Source: JBFWIW01 sp050253535 (GTDB taxonomy: Bacteria > Bacillota > Clostridia > Oscillospirales > Oscillospiraceae). From it: a stretch of DNA of 7,841 bases. Below, piece by piece: positions 1 through 6,638 of the stretch (the first letter of the stretch is position 1; every line of letters starts with the position of its first letter). Below the pieces are notes generated by a model that did not search any database, was not told the DNA's origin, and saw only the letters and a list, made by a program, of their open reading frames with translations. Where the stretch lies: positions 1 through 7,841 of the forward strand of contig JBFWIW010000091.1 of the NCBI GenBank assembly GCA_050253535.1. The letters are read 5' to 3'. The position numbers and the translations under genes are program-made.

Positions 1-1733
1 TGATGTCAAATCTCGCAGAAGAGTATCCTGAAGTAGACCTGACAATCTATGTGGGCGACCACCAAAACGGCGTGGAAATAGCTAAAAGTAATTTCCACGC
101 AAATTACGATGTTATCATCTCACGCGGCTGTACTGCCCAAATGCTTCGGCAACAGGTTCCGCTCCCGGTTATAGAGATTGAAAACTCTTTCTATGACATC
201 CTGTGCACATTAAAACTAGCCGGCGGACTCTCTGGAAGAGTTGCTATGATAGCGTTTCCCAATGTAACTGCAAACGCAAAAACACTCTGTGAATTTTTAA
301 ATTACAATATCGATATCATTACGATAGACAGCTCCGAAGAGGTTGAGCCCAGTTTGAGAATGCTGCAGAAAAAAAACTACAGCGCCATTCTTTGCGATAT
401 GATTGCAAATACAATGGCCAAAAAGCTGGGGCTGAACGCATTTTTGATAACCTCAGGCATTGAGAGTCTGCGTCAGGCTTTTAACAGAGCGCTGTTTCTC
501 TGTCACAGCCAGACAAGGCTGCGGTATGAAAATCAATTCCTGCGTGAAGTAATCCGCGGGCAAATAGGCCAGACTATGATTTTTTATACGGATGGGAAGC
601 TGTTCTATTCCACAGTTGAAGATCCCTGTGAGGAATTTTTGGTAATGCTGCGCAAAGAGATCGGCGAAACTAACGCCGACTGCGAGCGCCGCATTCTTCG
701 CAATATTGACGGCATGTTATACTCAATCCGTGCCCAGAGAATGGCGGAGGGCGATCGTGAATATGTCGCATTTTTCTTCTCGTCCGCAAAGACGCCTCTC
801 TCTTCAAACCAGTGCGGCATCAGTTTTTACTCCTGCCGCGAGATGGAGGATAAATTCTACAGCAGCATATACAGCGTCTCCGGATCTGTAAATGAGCTGC
901 AGGATGTTATTGCGCGCCTTAATCGAAGCACATCTCCGCTTATGGTCTCCGGAGAGGACGGAACCGGAAAAGAGTACGTAGCCAATGTGCTCTATACGAG
1001 AAGCGGCCTGCGGGACAACCCTTTCGTTTCTATAAACTGTCGTCTTCTTAATGATAAAAGCTGGACGTTTTTGCTCGAGCATCACAATTCACCTCTCGCG
1101 GATATGAACTATACAATCTATTTCAGCTGTATCGACGAGCTCAGCCATGATAGGCGGCGTCAGCTTTTGGCCGTACTTTCCGAGATGGGTGTTTGCAGTC
1201 GGAACAGGGTCATATTCTCCTGTGTCAGTCAGCCCGGAGAGTCAATTTCAACAGCGGGTATGGAATTTGTCAATTCCCTCTGTTGTCTTACGTTGCATTT
1301 ATCTCCGCTACGGCAGCTGCCGGGGCGTATTCCGCCTCTCGTCAGTCTCTATCTGAGTCATCTCAATATAAATATGGCAAGGCAGATTCTCGGAGTTGAG
1401 CCGGAAGCAATGCAGCTTTTGCAGGAGTTTCCTTGGGCGCACAACTATACTCAGCTTAAGCGCGTAGTAAACGACCTCGCGGTCATTGCGGCCGGTCAGA
1501 CTATCACAAAAGAAGAAGTTCAGAGCATTCTGCATAACGAAAAGAACGCCGCGGCATTCTCACAACATACTGAAAACGCCGCAAAGCCACTCGACATAAA
1601 TCGTACTCTTGAAGAAATCGAGAAGGATATAGTCTGCCGCGTATTGGAAGAGATGGGCGGGAATCAAACCGCCGCCTCTAAGTGCCTTGGTATAAGCCGC
1701 ACCACCCTATGGCGCCTTGTTCGCGCAAAGTAA
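1..1733 (+). CDS. PrpR-type transcriptional regulator with degenerate AAA+ domain (5' partial)
   Basis: A DNA-binding regulator thought to sense a small ligand through a PrpR N-terminal domain. Numbering from the ATG at 3, residues 1-165 match that domain, with the hallmark DVIISRG (36-42), then PVIEIENSFYDIL (55-67). Residues about 170-265 look PAS-like. An AAA+ domain follows at about 290-510: Walker A GEDGTGKE (317-324) is intact, but the Walker B region reads IYFSCIDEL (372-380). The stretch between them is short and has no GAFTGA loop, so contact with sigma-54 is unlikely. The sensor II position reads NYTQLKR instead of the usual GNxREL. A Fis-type helix-turn-helix closes the protein (about 554-572, GNQTAASKCLGISRTTLW). 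PrpR sensor domains normally start about 20 residues before the first visible ones, and no ribosome binding site can be seen, so the true start is probably outside the window. The ligand is unknown. It is convergent with the epimerase/transketolase operon. The family call is firm; the target genes are not known. Confidence 0.88.
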   Translation, partial: MSNLAEEYPEVDLTIYVGDHQNGVEIAKSNFHANYDVIISRGCTAQMLRQQVPLPVIEIENSFYDILCTLKLAGGLSGRVAMIAFPNVTANAKTLCEFLNYNIDIITIDSSEEVEPSLRMLQKKNYSAILCDMIANTMAKKLGLNAFLITSGIESLRQAFNRALFLCHSQTRLRYENQFLREVIRGQIGQTMIFYTDGKLFYSTVEDPCEEFLVMLRKEIGETNADCERRILRNIDGMLYSIRAQRMAEGDREYVAFFFSSAKTPLSSNQCGISFYSCREMEDKFYSSIYSVSGSVNELQDVIARLNRSTSPLMVSGEDGTGKEYVANVLYTRSGLRDNPFVSINCRLLNDKSWTFLLEHHNSPLADMNYTIYFSCIDELSHDRRRQLLAVLSEMGVCSRNRVIFSCVSQPGESISTAGMEFVNSLCCLTLHLSPLRQLPGRIPPLVSLYLSHLNINMARQILGVEPEAMQLLQEFPWAHNYTQLKRVVNDLAVIAAGQTITKEEVQSILHNEKNAAAFSQHTENAAKPLDINRTLEEIEKDIVCRVLEEMGGNQTAASKCLGISRTTLWRLVRAK

Positions 1734-2087
1734 GCCTCTCCAGCGAGATTACAGTCTCGCCGGCACCTATTCTATTTAATTTGCGTCCGTCAGACACAAA
1801 TTCCTCCGGTCTGCACCGCCACCCGGCGGTGTCCCATCCTGCGCGGCCCCCACGACTGCGCCCTTTTTCAACCGGCTATTCATACAGCGCTGCACCCTTT
1901 ATGCGCAGACCGCAAATATCCGTTCCCATGCGGCGCTGCAACAGGAAGGACATCTTTTCCGGGCGTATGTAAGGTATCAGTTACAGTCTTACGGATAATC
2001 TATTAGCTTCCTCGGGAAAGTTGATTTCCCTGCGGAAACACTACGTATTATGCGGCGGGGTCAAATAACACAAAATTTTCGACATAC
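1734..2087. other. Intergenic region with several inverted repeats, possible structured RNA
   Basis: No convincing protein gene lies here. Stems I can see are 1743-1748 with 1755-1760, 1778-1787 with 1793-1802, 1807-1814 with 1905-1912, 1814-1820 with 1825-1831, and 2014-2019 with 2025-2030. The single mismatch in the second stem (C1784 against A1796) becomes a G-U pair if the minus strand is transcribed, which weakly favours a minus-strand RNA. A 9-base word, TTACAGTCT, occurs at 1749-1757 and again at 1981-1989. I compared it by eye with consensus elements of RNase P RNA, SRP RNA, tmRNA, T-box and cobalamin, TPP, SAM and FMN riboswitches and recognised none. It may be the 3' untranslated region of the regulator, a small RNA, or decayed sequence. 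Confidence 0.3.
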
Positions 2088-2131
2088 TAAAACGCCCCCC
2101 GACGCGGAAATTCGCGTCGGGGGGCGTTTTA
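2088..2131. terminator. Strong bidirectional intrinsic terminator
   Basis: A perfect 19-bp inverted repeat (2088-2106 with 2113-2131) encloses a 6-base loop, GAAATT. The core of the stem is C6/G6 followed by GACGCG/CGCGTC, and A4/T4 flanks give a U tract on either strand. It lies 46 bases beyond the stop of the transketolase C-terminal gene on the minus strand and about 350 bases beyond the regulator on the plus strand, so it most directly ends the minus-strand operon and also blocks read-through from the regulator side. Confidence 0.9.
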
Positions 2132-2176
2132 ATTATGACATCATTGAAAAATCGCCGCTGCTTTGAGCTTATTGCG

Positions 2177-3136
2177 TTACTTTCTCGAAATGACCTTTTT
2201 GGCCTGCTGGATGATGTGGTCTGCAGTGAGTGCAAATCTCTCTTCCAGATAACCCTGAGCGCCGACCTCGCCGAAGACATCTTCAACGGCGACATACTCG
2301 AGAGGAGTCGGGCACTTCGCGGCGAGTACCTCACTGACGGCGCTGGTGAGCCCGCCGATCTTGTTGTGGTTCTCAGCTGTAACGACCGCGCCTGTTGCCT
2401 TCGCATATTTGACAACAATGTCCTCATCGATTGGCTTTACTGTAAAGAGATCTACGACAGCGGCGTTTACACCCTCTGAAGAGAGCTTGTCCGCAGCGGC
2501 AAGAGCCTTTGCAACCATTATGCCGGATGCGAAAATAACAACATCCTTGCCCTCACGGAGAGCGATGCCCTTACCAATCTCAAACTTTGAACCGTCATCG
2601 TAAATCTTTGCACAGTTCTTTCTCGATACTCTGATATACTTGACGCCGGGTATGTCCTTTACCTGCCAGAGCACGTCCTCGAACTGGGCGGTGTCTGCTA
2701 TATCCAGAACTGTAGCTTCGGGAACACTGCGATAGAGCGCCATGTCCTCGAACGGCATATGCGTACCGCCGTTATAGGCCGCGCACACGCCCGGATCGGA
2801 GCCGATTATGGTTACGGCGTTTCCGGCATATGCGCCGGAGAGAAACGCCTGGTCGAACACGCGACGGGAAGAGAACGTGCCGAAGGAATGGCAGACTGGT
2901 TTATAACCAACGGCTGCAAGACCACAGGCCACACCCACCATATTTGCCTCGGAGATGCCGCAGTTTATACCGCGGCCGGGGTTCGCGCATGAAAACTTAG
3001 AGGTTCCTATGCAGTTCATGAGATCTGCGTCAAGATAAATGAAATCGGAATCGGCCTCCGCAATTTTTGGAAAGACTTCAACATATACATCTTTGAATGT
3101 ACGCTTGTCCGCTTCACCGTTATATACTATCTTCAT
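2177..3136 (-). CDS. Transketolase, C-terminal subunit
   Basis: The 319-residue second half of a split transketolase. It carries the pyrimidine-binding domain that activates thiamine diphosphate and the C-terminal transketolase domain. The catalytic glutamate is E63 in GISEANM, where family members activate the cofactor's aminopyrimidine. NGGTHMPFEDMALYRSVP (122-139) is the family's substrate and phosphate-site region, with H126. The C-terminal domain shows TAENHNKIGG (253-262) and FGEVGAQGYLEERFALT (288-304). In the cytosol it should pair with the adjacent N-terminal subunit and move two-carbon ketol units between sugar phosphates. The ATG at 3136 has the site AAGGAGG at 3150-3144, which overlaps the TAA of the upstream gene; the 12-base gap suggests translational coupling and equal amounts of both halves. 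Split transketolases occur both as housekeeping enzymes and in special sugar pathways, so the exact substrate is open. Confidence 0.93.
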   Translation of the reverse strand: MKIVYNGEADKRTFKDVYVEVFPKIAEADSDFIYLDADLMNCIGTSKFSCANPGRGINCGISEANMVGVACGLAAVGYKPVCHSFGTFSSRRVFDQAFLSGAYAGNAVTIIGSDPGVCAAYNGGTHMPFEDMALYRSVPEATVLDIADTAQFEDVLWQVKDIPGVKYIRVSRKNCAKIYDDGSKFEIGKGIALREGKDVVIFASGIMVAKALAAADKLSSEGVNAAVVDLFTVKPIDEDIVVKYAKATGAVVTAENHNKIGGLTSAVSEVLAAKCPTPLEYVAVEDVFGEVGAQGYLEERFALTADHIIQQAKKVISRK

Positions 3137-3143
3137 TGTATTT

Positions 3144-3150
3144 CCTCCTT
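3144..3150 (-). promoter_or_regulatory. Ribosome binding site overlapping the upstream stop codon
   Basis: On the minus strand this reads AAGGAGG. Its first two bases are part of the TAA stop (3151-3149) of the N-terminal transketolase gene, and it lies 7 bases before the next ATG. A ribosome that terminates would be placed directly on this site, which fits coupled synthesis of the two subunits. Confidence 0.8.
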
Positions 3151-3988
3151 AATTGGCAAAGGCGGCGAGCTCTTCGCGGAGTCCGTTTGCCCATTTTTCC
3201 CAAACTTCGGGCTTAACCGCCATGCTGTGGTTGGACATTGTCTCCTCGACTTCCTTGACGCCCTTGCCCTTTACCGTATCCATGATGACCGCAATGGGCT
3301 TGCCCTCAGTCTTTTTTGTGACGGCGTCATAAAGCTGCTCTACATCATTTCCGTTTATTTTAACCGTGTCGAAACCGAAAGCCTCGAATTTCTTTGCCAG
3401 GTCGCCGGTGTCGAGGATATCTTTCGTCCAGCCATCCAGCTGCTTCTTATTGTTGTCAATAAGCCAAACCATATTGTCCAGCTTCTTGGCAGCCGCGAAC
3501 ATAGCGGCCTCCCACACCTGGCCTTCGTCACACTCGCCGTCGCCTACTACAAGGAAGGTGCGGCTGGGTCTGCCCTTCAGCTTATCGCCGAGAGCCATTC
3601 CGCAGGCAAGGGACGTGCCCTGCCCCAGAGAACCGGTTGTCATATCGACACCCACGGTCATTTTACGGTCGCAGTGGCTGGGATAGTGGGTGCCCGGTTT
3701 ATTCAGGGTCTTGAGGTCTTCCTTCGGGAAATAGCCTTTGAGCGCGAGTGTCGCATAGACTACCGGGCCTGCATGGCCCTTGGAGCTCACGAACTTGTCG
3801 CGATCCGGCCATGTGGGATTTTTCGGATCAACGTTCATCACCGAGCCGTAGAGTACGGCCATCGCGTCCGCGATACTCAGAGAGCCGCCGACATGTCCGA
3901 ATCCGAGGCACCCCAGCTCCTCAATTGTCGCGAGCCTGATCTCCAGCGCAAAGCGCTGCAAATCTTTCAAAAGTTTCTTGTCAGTCAT
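3149..3988 (-). CDS. Transketolase, N-terminal (thiamine diphosphate-binding) subunit
   Basis: The 279-residue first half of a split transketolase, which binds the diphosphate end and magnesium ion of thiamine diphosphate. The classic motif runs from GDG (149-151) to NN (179-180), with GECDEGQVWEAA between them. SSKGHAGP (68-75) holds the conserved active-site histidine H72, and VDMTTGSLGQG (114-124) is the usual cofactor-site loop. Where many transketolases read GHPE/GHPD this one reads SHCD (104-107): the histidine H105 is kept while the neighbouring proline is a cysteine. The ATG at 3988 has an ideal AGGAGG (3999-3994) 5 bases upstream. It is the middle gene of the operon, 48 bases after the epimerase and 12 bases before its partner subunit. 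Length and motifs match the family, so it appears intact. Confidence 0.94.
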   Translation of the reverse strand: MTDKKLLKDLQRFALEIRLATIEELGCLGFGHVGGSLSIADAMAVLYGSVMNVDPKNPTWPDRDKFVSSKGHAGPVVYATLALKGYFPKEDLKTLNKPGTHYPSHCDRKMTVGVDMTTGSLGQGTSLACGMALGDKLKGRPSRTFLVVGDGECDEGQVWEAAMFAAAKKLDNMVWLIDNNKKQLDGWTKDILDTGDLAKKFEAFGFDTVKINGNDVEQLYDAVTKKTEGKPIAVIMDTVKGKGVKEVEETMSNHSMAVKPEVWEKWANGLREELAAFAN

Positions 3989-3993
3989 AATTT

Positions 3994-3999
3994 CCTCCT
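3994..3999 (-). promoter_or_regulatory. Ribosome binding site of the transketolase N-terminal gene
   Basis: A perfect AGGAGG on the minus strand, 5 bases before the ATG at 3988. It fixes the start codon and implies strong independent initiation despite the 48-base gap to the epimerase gene. Confidence 0.85.
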
Positions 4000-4008
4000 A
4001 ATTCGAAA

Positions 4009-4025
4009 ATGTAATGTTTTTACAT
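4009..4025 (-). other. Small intercistronic inverted repeat
   Basis: ATGTAA (4009-4014) pairs with TTACAT (4020-4025) around a 5-base loop, in the 48-base gap between the epimerase and transketolase genes. The stem is AT-rich and short, with no GC core or following U tract, so it is not a convincing terminator. It could be a weak processing or stability element, or chance. Confidence 0.25.
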
Positions 4026-4036
4026 CAGTAAACTCA

Positions 4037-4906
4037 TTATGCGCCGAATACCCGGCGAAGAAATGCTACAGATTCGGCCGCGTCACGGTCCAAGTCTTCG
4101 GGCGACGCGCCGCGGGATATGTCGCGCCAGATGGAAATGTCACGCCCGACCTGTCCGCCCATCGTGACGAATGGCTCCATCACGATATCGCCGTCATATC
4201 CTGTGTCATGTACGACGTCCGCGATCTCCCGCCACGGCATTCTTCCCTCTCTGGGAGGACGGCGGTTGGCCTCCCCCACATGCAGACGGCCCAAGAGCGG
4301 TCCCACCTTTTGAATGGCGTCAGTAAAGGAATCTTCCTCAATGTTCATATGGAAGGTGTCAAGGAGGATCTTCACATTCGGTTTCCCGACCATCCGGACA
4401 TACTCAACAGCCTCATTCGCCTCATTGATCATATAGCCTTCAAACCGGTTTACGGATTCCATCAGAAGAGTAATGCCGAAGTCCCCTGCCATTTCGGCGA
4501 GAACGCGCATGTTTTCCGTGCTCCTCTTGAAGTCACCGGCTTTGTCGATACCGGCTTTGAAATCCACAGGCCAGTAGGAGTAAAGGGCTCCTCCGAGGCT
4601 TTTTATACCGGCTATGTCCATTTTGCGGAAAACGTCTTTGTAAAAAGAAAATGCTTTCTTTACAACCGCTGGATCCTTTGAGGCGAAATTATGCTCAGCT
4701 CTCGGCCCATATCCGCCGGTGAGAACAATCCCATTTCCCTCCGAAACGGCACGCAGCTCCCTGAAAAAACCATCCGTTTCGAGATTAAACGCGCCGCAGG
4801 CGACCTCGAGTATATCGAATCCCAGCGCCTTCACCTTTTCAATGTACGGAACGAAGTTTCCGCCCCACTCTTTTTCCCAGTAAGCGTAATATATACCGTA
4901 ACGCAT
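4037..4906 (-). CDS. D-psicose/D-tagatose 3-epimerase family protein
   Basis: A 289-residue TIM-barrel enzyme of the family that inverts C3 of free ketoses (for example D-fructose to D-psicose) using a divalent metal. The N-terminus, MRYGIYYAYW, is typical. The metal-binding set is complete: E150 (LLMES), D183 (LLDTFHMNIEE), H209 (RLHVGE) and E244 (VMEPFV). Positions that bind substrate in characterised members are also present: Y6, W112, E156, H186 and R215. Length matches the Clostridium and Agrobacterium enzymes. The ATG at 4906 has AGGAAGG (4920-4914) 7 bases upstream. It is the first gene of the operon with the two transketolase halves, which implies a route for an uncommon ketose rather than general metabolism. 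Family members differ in preferred sugar (psicose, tagatose, allulose-like or ribulose-type ketoses), so the true substrate cannot be fixed from sequence alone. Confidence 0.9.
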   Translation of the reverse strand: MRYGIYYAYWEKEWGGNFVPYIEKVKALGFDILEVACGAFNLETDGFFRELRAVSEGNGIVLTGGYGPRAEHNFASKDPAVVKKAFSFYKDVFRKMDIAGIKSLGGALYSYWPVDFKAGIDKAGDFKRSTENMRVLAEMAGDFGITLLMESVNRFEGYMINEANEAVEYVRMVGKPNVKILLDTFHMNIEEDSFTDAIQKVGPLLGRLHVGEANRRPPREGRMPWREIADVVHDTGYDGDIVMEPFVTMGGQVGRDISIWRDISRGASPEDLDRDAAESVAFLRRVFGA

Positions 4907-4913
4907 AAAACGA

Positions 4914-4920
4914 CCTTCCT
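4914..4920 (-). promoter_or_regulatory. Ribosome binding site of the epimerase gene
   Basis: AGGAAGG on the minus strand, 7 bases before the ATG at 4906. It supports this ATG as the start, in agreement with the conserved N-terminus of the family. Confidence 0.75.
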
Positions 4921-4943
4921 CTCATTTGGAAAACCGCAGGATC

Positions 4944-4972
4944 ATAATAACACACAATCAAACAAATTTAAA
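4944..4972 (-). promoter_or_regulatory. Candidate sigma-A promoter of the epimerase/transketolase operon
   Basis: In the AT-rich gap upstream of the epimerase, the minus strand reads TTTAAA (4972-4967), a 17-base spacer, then TATTAT (4949-4944). These match the -35 consensus at 4 of 6 and the -10 consensus at 5 of 6 positions. Transcription would start near 4937 and leave a leader of about 30 bases. A perfect TTGACA also exists at 5014-5009, just past the flippase stop, but it has no good -10 partner at 16-18 bases. The gap shows an imperfect AT-rich dyad but no operator that I can name. Confidence 0.4.
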
Positions 4973-5016
4973 TATCAATTTCAATAAAATCCAAACAAAA
5001 TATACAGATGTCAAAT

Positions 5017-6561
5017 TCAGTTTTCGTCAGTGTGCGCAAAAACCGACTTCATGCCTCCTGAACGGCGTAAATTAATGCCCTTAAATATGAATAGCATAAG
5101 AATATAGAACACCGCTGAGAGCAGAATTCGAACCACAAGGCGGATTGCCCCTGTCAGAATAAAAGCGTCTATTTGTCGGGAAAGCAGAAGGGCGACATTT
5201 ATGGCGGCAAATATTGAAAATACCGATCTGAATATCTGCCCCACCCCCGGCACTATAGGCGAAACCTTGTGCAGCCTGTGAATACTGAGGAAAAAATTGA
5301 AGATTTCCGAAAAATAGAGAACGAATATATATCCGGCCACGGCGAACCGCGGCACCAGAACGAAGACAAGGGCGGCACTTATGAGCGCGTCAATGATGTT
5401 ATATTTCATTGAGTACATGTGCTGTCCGAGTCCGCGGAGCATGCCGTCCGTCACCGTGTCCATGTACATCACCGGCATCAGGAGGGCAAATATCCTTATA
5501 TACCGGCCAACGTCCGCATTTTGATACAGCACCTCTCCCAGTTCACCGGAAAAGGCAAAGAGGATGCCCATGACACCGAGTGAAAATATGAGGCAAATCC
5601 TTAGGATACGGCTCACTATCTCCGACATCGCTTCCCTGTCTCCCCTCACCTGGACCTCTGTGAGCTCAGGCACCAGAAGCTCCGACAGCGCCGTGAAGAG
5701 CGATGATGGATAGGTTATAACAGGAAATACCATTCCCTGTATTGTCCCGTAGTCGGCGAGCGCCTTGTCGGATGACGAACCGAATTTCTTAAGCCCCTTC
5801 GGCACGAGAAGGTTCTGGAGCGACAGTAACGTTGTCCTCGCGTATGCCGAAAGCGCCAGAGGTATTGCAATGTCCAGCATACGCGGAATTATTCCAGCGG
5901 TCTTCCCGTTACCTCCGAGATAGCGCCTCCGGTCGCTGATATAAAACGCAAGGAGAAGAAAAGCGGAGACTACATCGCCTATGACTGTGCCCAGCATAAT
6001 TACGGAACAGGTAAATTCTATGTCCCGGTTATCGGTCCGCATGAATACGAAGACAACAAATACGATCTGTACCATCTGTTCGATTATCTGCGCAAGAGAC
6101 GACCTTGTTATTCTGCCTACCGCGGTGAAATAGCCGGAGAAAACCGATGAAATCGATAAAAACGGCATCGCAAAAGCAAGTATCCTCAGCGGCAGCAGAG
6201 CGCGGTCGTCCGAAAGTATGACGCGTGAAATAATACCGGAGCCGAAATAGAGCAAAAATAAAGACGCCGTACCGAAAATCGCAGCATAAACCACGCCGCA
6301 CCGCATGGCGCGGATGACTCCCGCGCCGTTTCCGACACCGAGCTCCTCCGAAACGAGCCGCGTAACGGCAAATCTTGCTCCGGATATGGCAAAGGTTATG
6401 GCAAAAAGGCTCACCGTGACCGTGAGGATGAACAGCCCTATTCCGGCAGCGCCCATTGTCTTCGACAGGTAGACCTGAAAAACGAGTCCGACAGAACGTA
6501 TAAAAATTGAGGTTGCCGTTAGTATAAATGTATTTATAACGAGCTTTTTGCCCCTTTTCAA
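5017..6561 (-). CDS. SpoVB-like flippase of the MATE/polysaccharide transport superfamily
   Basis: A polytopic membrane protein of the MOP superfamily, related to SpoVB and to lipid-linked oligosaccharide flippases. Such proteins move lipid-linked glycans across the cytoplasmic membrane. From the TTG at 6561 it has 514 residues, the usual SpoVB length. Hydrophobic segments are spread along the whole protein, consistent with about 14 helices. Signatures include GAAGIGLF (37-44), an ITFAISG helix end (55-61) and YGTIQGMVFPVITYPS (271-286) leading into LLVPELTE (295-302). The charged tail (497-514) is presumably cytoplasmic. The frame is open back to 6813, but that stretch is cysteine-rich, lacks a ribosome binding site and does not resemble the family. 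The TTG start has GGAGGT at a spacing of 8 and gives MKRGKKLVIN, as expected. Whether its cargo is a sporulation, peptidoglycan or capsule precursor cannot be told. Confidence 0.87.
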   Translation of the reverse strand: MKRGKKLVINTFILTATSIFIRSVGLVFQVYLSKTMGAAGIGLFILTVTVSLFAITFAISGARFAVTRLVSEELGVGNGAGVIRAMRCGVVYAAIFGTASLFLLYFGSGIISRVILSDDRALLPLRILAFAMPFLSISSVFSGYFTAVGRITRSSLAQIIEQMVQIVFVVFVFMRTDNRDIEFTCSVIMLGTVIGDVVSAFLLLAFYISDRRRYLGGNGKTAGIIPRMLDIAIPLALSAYARTTLLSLQNLLVPKGLKKFGSSSDKALADYGTIQGMVFPVITYPSSLFTALSELLVPELTEVQVRGDREAMSEIVSRILRICLIFSLGVMGILFAFSGELGEVLYQNADVGRYIRIFALLMPVMYMDTVTDGMLRGLGQHMYSMKYNIIDALISAALVFVLVPRFAVAGYIFVLYFSEIFNFFLSIHRLHKVSPIVPGVGQIFRSVFSIFAAINVALLLSRQIDAFILTGAIRLVVRILLSAVFYILMLFIFKGINLRRSGGMKSVFAHTDEN

Positions 6562-6569
6562 AAGACGGC

Positions 6570-6575
6570 ACCTCC
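6570..6575 (-). promoter_or_regulatory. Ribosome binding site that decides a TTG start
   Basis: GGAGGT on the minus strand lies 8 bases before the TTG at 6561. The nearby ATG at 6579 overlaps this site and cannot use it, and the ATG at 6597 has no purine-rich site upstream. The position therefore points to TTG initiation for the flippase. Confidence 0.7.
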
Positions 6576-6598
6576 GCATACAAGCTGGGAACTGCATG

Positions 6599-6638
6599 AA
6601 AAAACAGCCTCTGCCGGGCTCGTTTGTATTTTTCAAAC
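6599..6638 (-). terminator. Weak terminator-like double hairpin in the flippase leader
   Basis: On the minus strand, GTTTG/CAAAC (6638-6634 with 6626-6622) is followed by AGCC/GGCT (6620-6617 with 6609-6606, loop CGGCAGA), one G, and then six T (6604-6599). The second stem has only 4 pairs, so this is a poor intrinsic terminator. It lies beyond recG and about 24 bases before the flippase ribosome binding site. It could end some recG transcripts or form part of a leader. Confidence 0.3.

Noticed and set aside
1743..1760. Hairpin GCGAGA/TCTCGC just after the regulator stop as its terminator.
   Set aside because: The stem is only 6 bp and no U tract follows; the strong stem at 2088-2131 is a better terminator.
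1740..1912. Possible cobalamin riboswitch on the minus strand, because of a GCCGGTTGAAAA word and nearby GC-rich stems.
   Set aside because: The conserved GCCACUG element and the rest of the core are missing, so the likeness is superficial.
1878..1982. A minus-strand reading frame with a protein-like short peptide (roughly 30 codons, containing KMSFLLQRRMGTD).
   Set aside because: It has no ribosome binding site before its ATG codons, is very short and matches no family I know. In-frame sequence after its stop also looks protein-like, but a decayed gene cannot be shown without a search.
3227..4681. A 484-codon plus-strand open frame opposite the epimerase and transketolase genes.
   Set aside because: It is the antisense shadow of three well-supported genes; its translation shows no domain and it has no ribosome binding site.
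6029..6583. A 184-codon minus-strand frame overlapping the flippase in another frame.
   Set aside because: It is rich in arginine and cysteine and lacks domains, while the overlapping flippase frame has clear membrane helices and family motifs.
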